Origin: an uncultured Lachnoclostridium sp.
GTDB taxonomy: Bacteria; Bacillota; Clostridia; Lachnospirales; Lachnospiraceae
Length of the DNA stretch: 64,000 bases
Assembly (NCBI GenBank): GCA_948330435.1
Contig: CAOJBY010000008.1
Coordinates: forward strand, 1 to 64,000
Direction: 5' to 3'
The position numbers were made by a program, and so were the translations under genes. How positions within the stretch are numbered: the stretch's first letter is position 1; every line of letters starts with the position of its first letter. This document shows positions 43,461 through 52,587 of the stretch, piece by piece. A model generated the notes under the pieces. That model made no database searches. It saw only the letters and a list, made by a program, of their open reading frames with translations, and was not told the origin of the DNA.

Positions 43461-44218
43461 TTTCTCTCAAAGATCAGATTGAGGCCTTTCAGCAAAAGGG
43501 CGTCATCCATATGAATCTGCTCCCGGCAGTAAGGGATAATACGCTTTGCCAGACCGCCGGTGGCCACCACTTTCGGAACTACTGAAAGTTCCTCCCGTAT
43601 CCGGCCAATCATCCCGTCGATACAGCAGGCATTGCCATAGAGCACGCCGCTTTTCATACAGTCAATCGTATTGCTCCCGATGAATTTCTTAGGAGGATCC
43701 AGGCTGATCTTGGGAAGCTGGGAGGTTCGGCTGGTCAGAGAATCCAAAGCCACACCTACTCCCGGCAGAATCATTCCGCCAATCACCTGACGCTTCTCAT
43801 TGACTACCGTAAAGGCAGTGGCCGTTCCCATATCAATAATGACCAGAGGGCTTCCGTATTCCTCAATACCGGCCACGGCTCCCACCACCAGCCCCGGTCC
43901 TAATTGGGCCGGATTGTCAATGCGGATATCCAGTCCCGTCTTTACGCCCGGTCCCACCACCAGCAGTTCTTTTCCAATGATCTTGGCTGCCGCATTGTGA
44001 ATGGTTCCCGTCACGGGAGGTACTACGGAGGAAATGATTCCTCCCTCCAGTCCCTTTCGATCCACTCCGTAAAGCTCCAATACATTTTTCAGGCTGATGG
44101 CATATTCCAGCTGTGATTTTTTCCCGTCCGTGTGAAGACGCTCCACGAAAAGAATCTCATTGTCCTTAATACAGCCGATTACAATGTTGGTGTTCCCGAT
44201 ATCAATTGCCAGAATCAT
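43454..44218 (-). CDS. coaX: Type III pantothenate kinase
   Basis: First step of coenzyme A synthesis: ATP-dependent phosphorylation of pantothenate. 254 residues, ASKHA fold: AIDIGNTNIVIGC, GPGLVVGAVAG, IDMGTATAFTVV, GMILPGVGVALDSL, VVATGGLA. The ATG at 44218 (MILAIDIGN) follows AGAGG and starts inside the end of the exporter gene. Confidence 0.95.
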   Translation of the reverse strand: MILAIDIGNTNIVIGCIKDNEILFVERLHTDGKKSQLEYAISLKNVLELYGVDRKGLEGGIISSVVPPVTGTIHNAAAKIIGKELLVVGPGVKTGLDIRIDNPAQLGPGLVVGAVAGIEEYGSPLVIIDMGTATAFTVVNEKRQVIGGMILPGVGVALDSLTSRTSQLPKISLDPPKKFIGSNTIDCMKSGVLYGNACCIDGMIGRIREELSVVPKVVATGGLAKRIIPYCREQIHMDDALLLKGLNLIFERNQ

Positions 44219-45482
44219 TTTTTTCAACCTCTTCTTCCCCTTTGTGAATATACCGATATTCTTCTCCCTCCGGCTTCACCAGGGAAAGTCCCTCATAAAC
44301 AGACGTATCCGTAGCAAGTCTTTTTTTCCGAAGCATCCAGTTGGAATATTTCTTGATCAAATCATAAATAACCGCAAAGGTAGGTACACCAATCACCATT
44401 CCCACAAACCCCATTAATCCGCCGAAAAGCAGAATGGAGAACAGCACCCAGAAGCTTGACAGGCCCGTGGAATCCCCTAGGATCTTCGGTCCCAGAAAGT
44501 TCCCGTCAAGCTGCTGAAGCACCAGGATCAAAATCAGAAAATACACGCATTTGATGGGACTGGCCGTAAGGATAATGAGTGCACAGGGAATCGCTCCGAT
44601 AAAAGGTCCAAAAAAGGGAATAATATTGGTCACTCCCACAATCACACTGATCAGCATGCTGTAGGGCATGTTAAGAAGATTCATCAGCACAAAACAAAGA
44701 ATGCCGATAATCAGAGAGTCCAACAACTTCCCGTCAATAAATCCGCCGAACACCTGATTGATATAGTGTATCTCGTCCAGAATCCCGTTGGCTACAGGAA
44801 CCTTAAAAAAGCTGTAAATCAGCTTTTTCCCCTGAGCTGCGAATTTCTTCCGGTTTCCCATCATATAGGCCGCCGCAAAAATGCCGATCAAAATGTTTTT
44901 TACCGCTACAAGGGCACTGATAAGGCCGGCCGACACACCGCTTACGATTACCTGCATATTGGGCAGAAGCTTTGTTTCCAGCCAGGTCTGCATATTCTCA
45001 TAAGCTGTATTGATAAACTGTTCCGCATAATTGGCAAGGACCTCATCATCCGCCAGCTTCTGCTGCACCCAGTCGCTCCATTTCACCACATTGCCTGGAA
45101 GCACCTGCACAATCCCCCGGATACTGGTAAATACCTGGGGAAGAACCATAGCCAGGAGCAGGTAGACAATGAAAAAACCGAACAAAAGACTGAGTCCGAT
45201 TCCCAGAGCCGCTGAAAATCTGGCTGCTCTTTCCCCTTTAATCTTAAGCTTTCCTGCCAGCAATACATTCAGGCGAAGTTCCAGGAAATTGCACACCGGT
45301 GTCAGAAGATAGGCAATCACCGCCCCATAGATAAAGGGCATCAGGATATTTTCCAGAGTCCGTATTCCCTCCATGACCTGCTGAAACCGAAACAGGGCAA
45401 AGAAGAATACAATACACAGAATAACGCCTATGGCTCCCGCCAGACTGATAAACAGGTATTTCCGAAATGAATCATCTTTCAT
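44202..45482 (-). CDS. AI-2E family membrane transporter
   Basis: A 426-residue polytopic protein of the AI-2 exporter/YdiK-like family (about eight helices with a long loop at 145-210). Characteristic C-terminal block: IIPFFGPFIGAIPCALI, LDGNFLGPKILG, GLMGFVGMVIGVPTFAV. Substrate is uncertain; relatives act in quorum-signal export or sodium/proton exchange. GGAGA before the ATG at 45482 sets the start, overlapping the PBP gene by 11 bases; the three genes PBP, exporter and coaX form one unit. Confidence 0.85.
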   Translation of the reverse strand: MKDDSFRKYLFISLAGAIGVILCIVFFFALFRFQQVMEGIRTLENILMPFIYGAVIAYLLTPVCNFLELRLNVLLAGKLKIKGERAARFSAALGIGLSLLFGFFIVYLLLAMVLPQVFTSIRGIVQVLPGNVVKWSDWVQQKLADDEVLANYAEQFINTAYENMQTWLETKLLPNMQVIVSGVSAGLISALVAVKNILIGIFAAAYMMGNRKKFAAQGKKLIYSFFKVPVANGILDEIHYINQVFGGFIDGKLLDSLIIGILCFVLMNLLNMPYSMLISVIVGVTNIIPFFGPFIGAIPCALIILTASPIKCVYFLILILVLQQLDGNFLGPKILGDSTGLSSFWVLFSILLFGGLMGFVGMVIGVPTFAVIYDLIKKYSNWMLRKKRLATDTSVYEGLSLVKPEGEEYRYIHKGEEEVEKNDSGN

Positions 45483-47511
45483 TCTCCAGTTCCCCCTTGT
45501 TATAAGCGTCAAAGCCCGCCATGGCTTTCGGTATCACATAATGGCTGCCGCCCCGTCCTTTTACATCCTCAACCATCATCACCAGCAAAAGGGGCTTATC
45601 CGTATCCGCACCGCTGATTCCCACAAACCAGCCAAGCTCCGTGCCGCTTGCATCCTCTTTGGAATCCTTGATCTCTGCTGTCCCTGTCTTCCCTGCCAGA
45701 CGATATTCGTCTCGAAATGCTTCATGTGCCGTCCCATCGGGATGCTCCACCACCTGATAGAGGGCATCCAGAACCGTCTGTGCCGCTTCCGGCGTAAAGA
45801 CGTTCTCTTTCCAGAATTTTGTTTCCGCTTCCCGGGTCAGACAGGGCTGTACCATATTTCCCTCATTGACAAAGGCGGAATAAATAACTGCCAGATGAAG
45901 CGGGTTCACCAAAAGCTTTCCCTGTCCGTAGCCGCTGTCCGCAAGCTCCGTCTCCGAAGCGATCTTTCCCTCGCTGCCATATGATGAGGGCTTTAAATCA
46001 AAGTCAAATTCCATGGTTTCCCCAAAGCCCAAGCCGTCAAGACCCCTGGCAAAAACCTCGTCCCCCATAGCTGCCGCCGCCTTGGCAAAATAAATATTGT
46101 CCGAATAAATCAGGGCATTTTCCAGATTCTTCACCGGGTAATCCGTGAGGGTTGTCACATAATAGTCGCCCCAGCTTGAATCTTTCTGCCAGCTTAAGCC
46201 CTCATTTTTCACATCCTCTTCCGGGTCGAGACCACCCTTTGACAAACCGATGGCTGCCGTAATGGGTTTAAAGACGGATCCGGGCACCCAGGTAGACAAA
46301 AACCGGTTATAGAGGGGCTGCGTCTCACTGTTGTTGATCTCCTCCCATGCCCTGGAGGTATAGCCCATGACAAAATCATTGGGATCATATGCCGGAGCAC
46401 TGGTCAGTGCCAGGACTTCGCCGCTTCTGGGATCGATGGCCGCCGCACAGCCCTCGTCACCTGCAAGCTCCTGATACAGGTGCTGCTGCAATACGATGTC
46501 AACCGTCAGAATCACATCCTGTCCGTCCTCTGCCGGTTTTTCCAATACCGTACTTTTTACCTCCCCAAGCTGGTCTATAATCTGAATGGTATAACCGTCT
46601 TTCGGGCGGAGAAGCTCCTCGTAGATTCGTTCCGCCCCGGCCTTTCCTATGATACTGTTTTGGTTGTAGCCCTGGCCTTTACGTTCCTCCAGTTCCTCCG
46701 CCGTAATATTCTGCACATAGCCCGTAAGCTGGGCCGCCTTTTCCCCGTAGGGATAATAACGCAGGGTTGTGTCGGAAATCATAACCCCCGGTATCTCCAG
46801 AAGCTGTTCTTTCAGTTCATAATCCTCTTTCGAAACCGTACGCAGGGGTACAAAAGTATCATCCCGAACCCATCCCGCACTCAGCTCCTTTTCCATACGC
46901 TCTACACTGATCTCCAGCAATTCGGAAAGCTGCCTGAGGGATTCCTCCCGGTTCTCTCCGATTTTGCCCGGAACCAGGCCAACGGAAGAGGCTATCCCCT
47001 CTCTGGCCAGAGCCATCTGATTGCGATCGTAGATATCGCCCCGTTTTGCTGGTATGGTTTTTACCCGAACCTTATCCCCCTCATAGAGTCCGGGGAAAAT
47101 ATCCTGGCTGTCCCAGCTCATTTTGTAAGCCCCGTCCTCATCCTTTGTGAAGATAGCCACCGTGTCAAAGGACAACTGGCCTGCCAGGGTATCCATGGTA
47201 AGCTTGTACTTTACTCTCTGGGTGACGGCTTTTTTATCTTTATGTCCCTCCTCCCGCTCTTCGATATCCGCCTGGATATTCACGGCCTCGATTCCGCCGT
47301 ATATATTCTGATACCGCTCCACATAGGTTTCCTGATCAATGGAAGCTTTGGCTTCCTCTGTCAGGCAGGCATACATTTCCTCATATTTTTCTTCATTCAG
47401 CAAATCAATATATTCTGCGAGCAGCTCCTCCGGCTGGGGTTCCTTTTTCCCACAGCCTGCCGCCATTGTCAGACCAAGCATAAATGCCGCTGCCGCCAGC
47501 AAACGTTTCAT
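45472..47511 (-). CDS. MecA-like class B penicillin-binding protein (lipoprotein)
   Basis: D,D-transpeptidase for peptidoglycan. 679 residues: lipoprotein signal (LLAAAAFMLGLTMAAGC, Cys at about 20), NTF2-like MecA_N domain (about 25-145), PBP dimerisation domain (about 145-320), transpeptidase (about 330-679) with GSVFK catalytic Ser, YSDN and AGKTGTAE motifs. The layout is that of PBP2a/MecA-like proteins. AAAGGAGAG fixes the ATG at 47511. First gene of the PBP-exporter-coaX unit; resistance cannot be inferred from this alone. Confidence 0.9.
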   Translation of the reverse strand: MKRLLAAAAFMLGLTMAAGCGKKEPQPEELLAEYIDLLNEEKYEEMYACLTEEAKASIDQETYVERYQNIYGGIEAVNIQADIEEREEGHKDKKAVTQRVKYKLTMDTLAGQLSFDTVAIFTKDEDGAYKMSWDSQDIFPGLYEGDKVRVKTIPAKRGDIYDRNQMALAREGIASSVGLVPGKIGENREESLRQLSELLEISVERMEKELSAGWVRDDTFVPLRTVSKEDYELKEQLLEIPGVMISDTTLRYYPYGEKAAQLTGYVQNITAEELEERKGQGYNQNSIIGKAGAERIYEELLRPKDGYTIQIIDQLGEVKSTVLEKPAEDGQDVILTVDIVLQQHLYQELAGDEGCAAAIDPRSGEVLALTSAPAYDPNDFVMGYTSRAWEEINNSETQPLYNRFLSTWVPGSVFKPITAAIGLSKGGLDPEEDVKNEGLSWQKDSSWGDYYVTTLTDYPVKNLENALIYSDNIYFAKAAAAMGDEVFARGLDGLGFGETMEFDFDLKPSSYGSEGKIASETELADSGYGQGKLLVNPLHLAVIYSAFVNEGNMVQPCLTREAETKFWKENVFTPEAAQTVLDALYQVVEHPDGTAHEAFRDEYRLAGKTGTAEIKDSKEDASGTELGWFVGISGADTDKPLLLVMMVEDVKGRGGSHYVIPKAMAGFDAYNKGELENER

Positions 47512-47576
47512 AAAGTTCTCTCCTTTGTAGTAAGCCAACATTCATCGTTCTATTTTCAATAAGCTGTACTGAATTC

Positions 47577-47605
47577 ATTTTAGCATTTTCCTTTACATGA
47601 TACAA
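47577..47605 (-). promoter_or_regulatory. Promoter of the PBP operon
   Basis: TTGTAT (47600-47605) and TAAAAT (47577-47582) on the minus strand with a 17-bp spacer, about 65 bases before the PBP start. A GGGGCTG/CAGCCCC hairpin lies upstream at 47640-47670. Confidence 0.6.
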
Positions 47606-47682
47606 GTCCCCTCAAATCTCAAATTATATTTCTGAACCTTGGGGCTGATGTCTTATTTTGTGACAGCCCCAGAATTATTTTT

Positions 47683-47711
47683 ATGACAACATAGAATTTG
47701 AGAGGTATAAT
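47683..47711 (+). promoter_or_regulatory. Promoter of the PHP phosphoesterase
   Basis: ATGACA (47683-47688) and a perfect TATAAT (47706-47711) with a 17-bp spacer, about 50 bases before the start. Confidence 0.75.
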
Positions 47712-47763
47712 AAAAATAACGGGCAACAATATCTATCAAACATGAATGGAAAGGCATACTTTT

Positions 47764-48618
47764 ATGAAATATATTGATCTTCACGTACATTCCACTTTTT
47801 CTGACGGCACTTTCACCCCAACCGAGCTTGCCGCCTGTGCTGCCGGAAAGGGTCTTGCCGCTTTTGCTCTGACGGATCACGATACCATGGAGGGGATCCC
47901 GGAAGCTATGGCGGCTGCAAAAAGCTATGGTGTTGCGTTTATTCCCGGAATCGAATTCTCTGCTGTGTATCATGGTAAGGATATTCACATTCTGGGACTG
48001 GGCCTTAATCCGGAACAGGAGGCATTTTCCCAATTGTTAAGAGGCTTTCAGAAAAGCCGGGAAGTCAGAAATGAGGAAATGGCGGATCGGCTCCGCCGCA
48101 TGGAGGGCTTTGACATTACGCTTCCCAAGCTTCAGGAGGCCTACAAAAGCTCTGTTCTGACCCGTGCCCACTTTGGACGCTGGCTGTTTGAACAGCACTA
48201 TGTAAGCTCCATCTCCGAAGCCTTTGCCCGCTATATCGGTGAGGACTGTCCCTGCTTTGTTCCCAAGAAGCTTTCTGCTCCGGAGCAGGCCATCCGTGGA
48301 ATCCTGGATGCCGGGGGAATTCCCGTCCTGGCTCATCCTTTGCTGTACCATATGACAAACCAGGAGTTAAGAATGCTTGTCCGGGAGCTCAAAGAAGCGG
48401 GGTTAAGGGGGATCGAAGTGATTCATTCCTCCAATACGGGGAACGATGAGCAAGATTTGCGTCTGTTGGCACAGGAGATGGATCTTGGCATCTCCGGCGG
48501 TTCGGATTTTCACGGAAAAAACAAGCCGCTGCTACAGTTGGGCAGCGGCAAGGGGAATCTGCGGATTCCCTATACGATATGGGAGGACCTTAAGGAGAAA
48601 GCAAGGGCTTTATCGTAA
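47764..48618 (+). CDS. PHP-domain metal-dependent phosphoesterase
   Basis: A 284-residue hydrolase with a PHP domain (YIDLHVHSTFSDGTFTP metal site, ALTDHDTMEG, IPGIEFSA, LAHPLLY, SGGSDFHG). Relatives include 5'-3' RNA/DNA nucleases and 3',5'-bisphosphate nucleosidases (YciV/TrpH type). The ATG at 47764 directly precedes the PHP core; the ATG six codons earlier has no binding site. Convergent overlap of 9 bases with the MATE gene. Confidence 0.9.
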   Translation: MKYIDLHVHSTFSDGTFTPTELAACAAGKGLAAFALTDHDTMEGIPEAMAAAKSYGVAFIPGIEFSAVYHGKDIHILGLGLNPEQEAFSQLLRGFQKSREVRNEEMADRLRRMEGFDITLPKLQEAYKSSVLTRAHFGRWLFEQHYVSSISEAFARYIGEDCPCFVPKKLSAPEQAIRGILDAGGIPVLAHPLLYHMTNQELRMLVRELKEAGLRGIEVIHSSNTGNDEQDLRLLAQEMDLGISGGSDFHGKNKPLLQLGSGKGNLRIPYTIWEDLKEKARALS

Positions 48619-50046
48619 ACAGGTACAGGTATTTGTTTTTACACCGGGAACAGTCATTTTTCTCACAATCACATAGTAGGCGGTGGTAACACAGACCGCA
48701 CTAAACAGCCAGGCCGTGGTTTCGGCAAAGAACAGACCGTACTCTCCCATTATTTTCGGAAGAAACAGTGCTACGGACACACGCCCCACGCACTCCAACA
48801 GTCCTGCAATCATGGGAATGACGGTATTTCCCATCCCCTGAATGGCCGCCCGGTAAACATGCAGTGCATAGAGGATCATCAATGTCACGCTCATAATCAT
48901 AAGATACTGATAAGCCAGCTCCAGCACCGCAGGTGCGTTGGCATCCTCGGAGGAAATAAACATCAGCAGCAGATGCCTGCCAAACAGCAGCATCAGAACT
49001 GAGACAGCAACGGAAACTGCAGCCGCAAGCTTCACTGCACTTCTCATTCCCGTCCGAACCCGCTCAAGATTCCCGGCTCCCCAGTTTTGTCCCATATAGG
49101 TGGAAGTGGCAAAGCCAAAGGAGGTGGCCGAGCTCTCCAACAGGCCGTACAGCTTATTGGTGGCCGTAAAGGCTGCAACAAACAGCGATCCAAAACCGTT
49201 GATCACAAACTGAAGAATGATCCCGCCTATCACAATCGCAACATGGGAAAGAGCCAGGGGAGTTCCAAGCTTCAGAAGCCGCTTCATCACCAAGGCATCC
49301 GGCTTCCAGTCCTCACGCTCCATATTTACCACCGGAATTCTGCCAATCATAAGCAGACAGTAGAGGAATGCCACAAGCTGTGAAAATATGGTAGCTACCG
49401 CAGCCCCTACAATTCCCCATTTGAGTCCCATTACCAGGAGCAGATCCAGGCTGATATTCAAAACGGCTGCAATGATCATTCCGATTAAAGGCGTCTTCCC
49501 GTCTCCAAAGGCCCGAAGCACGGCGGCGGCCATATTGTAGGCCATCACAATCAAGGTCCCCGCATACATTACCGTTACATAGGAATGGGCCCCGTCAAAA
49601 ATATCCTGGGGAGTTTCTAAAAGTCTCAGCAGCGGTCTCGCAAGCAGAGGGAAAAACACGGATATCAAAGTGCCAATCACCAGACACAAAACAGCGGACA
49701 TGGCGATAGACTTTTTGATGCTTCTCCCATTTCCCTCCCCAATGTTCTGGGTGATCAGAACGGCAAAGCCCTGAGTCAGAAGCTGCACCGGCCAGAGTAC
49801 CAGCCAATAGATCCAGTCTGTGGCTCCCAGTGCCGCCAGAGCTTTCAGGCCCACACCCTGTCCTACGATCACCGTATCCGTAATCATATAGAGCTGCTGG
49901 CCCAGATTTCCCAGAATCAATGGCAGGGCAAAGGAAAGAATCAGTTTTGTAGGATTTCCCTTTGTCATATCTTTTATTCTGCTGCCTTTCTCCCTACGGT
50001 CGGCAATATGCTTTTCCATACGCAGACACCTACGCAAAAACCGCAT
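48610..50046 (-). CDS. MATE family efflux transporter
   Basis: A multidrug/toxin antiporter with about 12 helices. The conserved MTKGNPTKLILSFALPLILG opening, GATDWIYWLVLWPVQLLTQG and GQNWGAGNLERV are typical. The start is uncertain: AGAGG is 9 bases before the ATG at 50046 (MRFLRRCLRMEK), which is used here; starts further in (MEK or MTKG) or further out are possible. It is divergent from an AraC regulator, which may control it (inference). Confidence 0.9.
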   Translation of the reverse strand: MRFLRRCLRMEKHIADRREKGSRIKDMTKGNPTKLILSFALPLILGNLGQQLYMITDTVIVGQGVGLKALAALGATDWIYWLVLWPVQLLTQGFAVLITQNIGEGNGRSIKKSIAMSAVLCLVIGTLISVFFPLLARPLLRLLETPQDIFDGAHSYVTVMYAGTLIVMAYNMAAAVLRAFGDGKTPLIGMIIAAVLNISLDLLLVMGLKWGIVGAAVATIFSQLVAFLYCLLMIGRIPVVNMEREDWKPDALVMKRLLKLGTPLALSHVAIVIGGIILQFVINGFGSLFVAAFTATNKLYGLLESSATSFGFATSTYMGQNWGAGNLERVRTGMRSAVKLAAAVSVAVSVLMLLFGRHLLLMFISSEDANAPAVLELAYQYLMIMSVTLMILYALHVYRAAIQGMGNTVIPMIAGLLECVGRVSVALFLPKIMGEYGLFFAETTAWLFSAVCVTTAYYVIVRKMTVPGVKTNTCTCLR

Positions 50047-50172
50047 TTTTATAATCCTCTCTTTCATTGACATATGTAATTCCAATGGATATAATAATAA
50101 TGTCAAAAATCAAATTTGTATATAATTATAGTCTTTATTTATATAAAAATAATTTCAAATCGAGGGGATTTT

Positions 50173-51063
50173 ATGCAGACAGGGCCGGTTAAGACGGATG
50201 AACACTTAAGAGAGATTATAGACTACAAAGATGCGTCCTTTCCTTTGGATGTTTGGGAGGATGTATATGGCACATTTATGGATTACACCTTGAACTGCCA
50301 CTGGCACGATGCTTTTGAATTCGGAATCCTTTTGGATGGAAATCTGGATTTTTATACGGGCGAAACTTGTCTGAAGCTTACAAAAGGCGACTGCATCTTT
50401 GTCAATTCCAACATTCTCCATATGGCTAAGCAGACCGATCCCCGGGAGAACGCCGTTATGATCGGCATAGCTTTCCCTGCCACTCTTTTTCCCATTGGAA
50501 ATGCGTTTCAGAAATATTTCCAGTCCGTCATCCAGATGCCCTTTGATGGCTTTCGGATCGGAACTGACAGTTCCCACTATCTTAAGATATCCCAGGCAAT
50601 TAAGGATATCTGCGGGCTTCAGGAGACAGATTACGGTTATGAGCTTCAATGCTTTGGCCTGATCAGCCAGCTTTGGATCCACACTCTGGGCTATATCGCT
50701 GAGAAAAATCATTCCTTTGTCATAAAAGGTACGCCCCATCACCATAGCGATACGGTTAAGAAAATGATTTCCTACATACAGGAGCACTTTTCCGACAATA
50801 TTACCATCAGAGATCTTACAGAGCACGCCCATGTGAGCCGCAGTGAATGCTTTCGGGCCTTTCACCGTTATACCGGGAAAAAACCCATGGAATACATCAA
50901 TGAGTACCGTCTTCTACAGGCTGCCGGATTGTTGAGAGATACCTCACTCTCCGTTTCTGAGATCGGCAACTCCTGCGGATTTGGCAGCTCCAGTTATTTT
51001 GGGAAGCTGTTTAAAGAAAAATATCGTGTTACACCGCTTGAATATCGGAAAAGCTGTGGGTGA
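50173..51063 (+). CDS. AraC-family transcriptional regulator
   Basis: A 297-residue regulator: N-terminal cupin-like sensing domain (CHWHDAFEFGILLDG, KGDCIFVNSN; about 15-150) and C-terminal double HTH (about 195-292; ITIRDLTEHAHVSRSECFRAF, GKKPMEYINEYRLLQAAGLL, GFGSSSYFGKLFKEKY). GAGGGGA sets the ATG at 50173. Divergent to the MATE gene. Effector unknown. Confidence 0.93.
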   Translation: MQTGPVKTDEHLREIIDYKDASFPLDVWEDVYGTFMDYTLNCHWHDAFEFGILLDGNLDFYTGETCLKLTKGDCIFVNSNILHMAKQTDPRENAVMIGIAFPATLFPIGNAFQKYFQSVIQMPFDGFRIGTDSSHYLKISQAIKDICGLQETDYGYELQCFGLISQLWIHTLGYIAEKNHSFVIKGTPHHHSDTVKKMISYIQEHFSDNITIRDLTEHAHVSRSECFRAFHRYTGKKPMEYINEYRLLQAAGLLRDTSLSVSEIGNSCGFGSSSYFGKLFKEKYRVTPLEYRKSCG

Positions 51064-51099
51064 GAAACGAGGATGCAGAAGTAGGGTGTTTCAATTTCA

Positions 51100-51803
51100 C
51101 TACCCAATACCCAGAATGTCTTTTTCTTGATTTGCAGCCACTTCATGCAAAGAATCCCTAATAATCCGCAGCATAAATTCAATAAATACCGTTGACTCTC
51201 CATCCGTATTGGATTGGTTGATAGTTCTGTAATATTCGTCCTGATATTCATAAATTAAAGTCTCTATTGGGAGCCAGGCAAAAAAACTTTCCATCTTTGC
51301 AGGATCAGAGAATGCCATAATCTCCCCGTTCTGCCATTTCCATCTTCAAAAGGATGGATAAACTCAAACTCATAATGAAAAACACAGGACTTGATAAGCG
51401 GATGCAGCTTTGATTCCTTTAACCATCCAAATAAATCTTTCATAGTTTCCGGTACATATTGTGCCGGTGTCCCTGCATGGATCAACTGTTCTCCTGCGTA
51501 TACGCCCACTCCCCTGCTGCGAAATGTTCCTGCTTCCGATACCAGATTGCTCATCATATACTTATGTGCTGTCAGCAAATCCTTTAACGAGTATGGAGCC
51601 AACTTATGAAGCTTTTCATATGCTTCATAAGCATTTTTTACCTCCTGAATCTCTTTGGGCGGTGCCAACACACGCTTTTCATTAATGACATCGCTGACCT
51701 GTTCCAGGGACAGAGTACATTGTTCAATCGCCAGAGAAGAATGAATTGTCTTGATTCGATTCTCTCTGCTCCTAATCTTTACAAATCCGAGTAAGCTGTT
51801 CAA
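51100..51803 (-). pseudogene. Fic-family protein gene, frameshifted and truncated
   Basis: A Fic/DOC AMP-transferase relative split by a frameshift. The first part (51264-51803) includes the inhibitory-helix-like SSLAIEQ, and the active-site loop [12 protein letters not shown]. It then runs out of frame at a homopolymer of 7 T (51280-51286; 8 would restore the frame), after which the next frame (to 51100) continues [16 protein letters not shown], the expected Fic sequence. The usual C-terminal winged helix is absent, and an in-frame stop lies directly before the start, so both ends look trimmed. A sequencing error in the run is possible, but truncation favours decay. Confidence 0.8.
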
Positions 51804-51831
51804 AAATTACTCAACCTTTTTATCTCGTATT

Positions 51832-52161
51832 TTAAATTAGCTTTTCTAACTGCTCTTTTAACGCCGGAAAGTCAGCATGCACAGTTTGGTAAACATCCTC
51901 CATTCTTAATGTCTGATATTTATGTGCTGCAATATCACGCATACCTGCTATTGCTTTCCACTGTACATAGGGATGTTCTTTTCTGGTATCTTCCGTAACA
52001 TTCTTTATTAATTCGCCAATATTTATAACCGTCATACAGACCGCCCGTTTTAATTTTTCATCATCCAAAAATTCTTCCAAGGTAGCTTTTCCCAGCATAC
52101 TATATCCAATATCTATTTCAGACAGCACTTTAACAATGATTGTTTTATCCCTATGCTGCAT
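51832..52161 (-). CDS. hepT: HepT-like HEPN toxin (DUF86)
   Basis: 109-residue HEPN-fold RNase toxin of a type VII toxin-antitoxin pair. The catalytic RxxxxH motif is RDIAAHKY near residue 80, preceded by INIGELIKNVTED. It starts at ATG 52161, 11 bases inside the mntA end, so it is translated with its antitoxin. In this family the partner nucleotidyltransferase inactivates the toxin by AMPylating a tyrosine near the RxxxxH-Y motif, here HKY. Confidence 0.9.
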   Translation of the reverse strand: MQHRDKTIIVKVLSEIDIGYSMLGKATLEEFLDDEKLKRAVCMTVINIGELIKNVTEDTRKEHPYVQWKAIAGMRDIAAHKYQTLRMEDVYQTVHADFPALKEQLEKLI

Positions 52162-52432
52162 ACAATTCCACAACCTTTCCAATTTCAATTAAATCCGTTT
52201 CTTTAATCGGCCCATGTATCACATCAACACCCACATGCAAGATTTCTTCAAGCTTCAATTTTATCATTGACAACGTAAGCAGCGAAACCGGCGTTGAAAA
52301 TTCCATAATCAAATCCACATCGCTATCTTCATGATTCATTCCCTCAGCTCTGGAACCAAAAAGAATAATCTTTTTTATCGGATATTCATTCACAATTGAC
52401 AATACACTATTTTTTATCATTTCTGTCGTCAT
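52151..52432 (-). CDS. mntA: MntA-like nucleotidyltransferase antitoxin
   Basis: A 93-residue minimal nucleotidyltransferase: IILFGSRAEGMNHEDSDVDL carries the GSRA and DVD metal-binding motif. It is the antitoxin partner of HepT. GGAGGA precedes the ATG at 52432; the longer frame adds five codons that overlap the binding site. Confidence 0.9.
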   Translation of the reverse strand: MTTEMIKNSVLSIVNEYPIKKIILFGSRAEGMNHEDSDVDLIMEFSTPVSLLTLSMIKLKLEEILHVGVDVIHGPIKETDLIEIGKVVELYAA

Positions 52433-52587
52433 AAGATTATCCTCCATATTTTGTATGTTATACTTTCATACTTTAAACATACATTATCCAAAATATTTCT
52501 CTTCAAAACCTGATGTCATCCATTTTACACCGACATTTATACCGCCCACCTGTACTGTTCCGATAAGAAGACAATTTACACAACTCT

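Noticed and set aside
46480..47562. 360-codon plus-strand frame opposite the PBP gene
   Set aside because: Antisense to a clear penicillin-binding protein with intact catalytic motifs; no recognisable protein features.
47640..47672. GGGGCTG/CAGCCCC inverted repeat as a terminator
   Set aside because: It lies between two divergent promoters with no gene ending there, and no strong U-tract follows on either strand.
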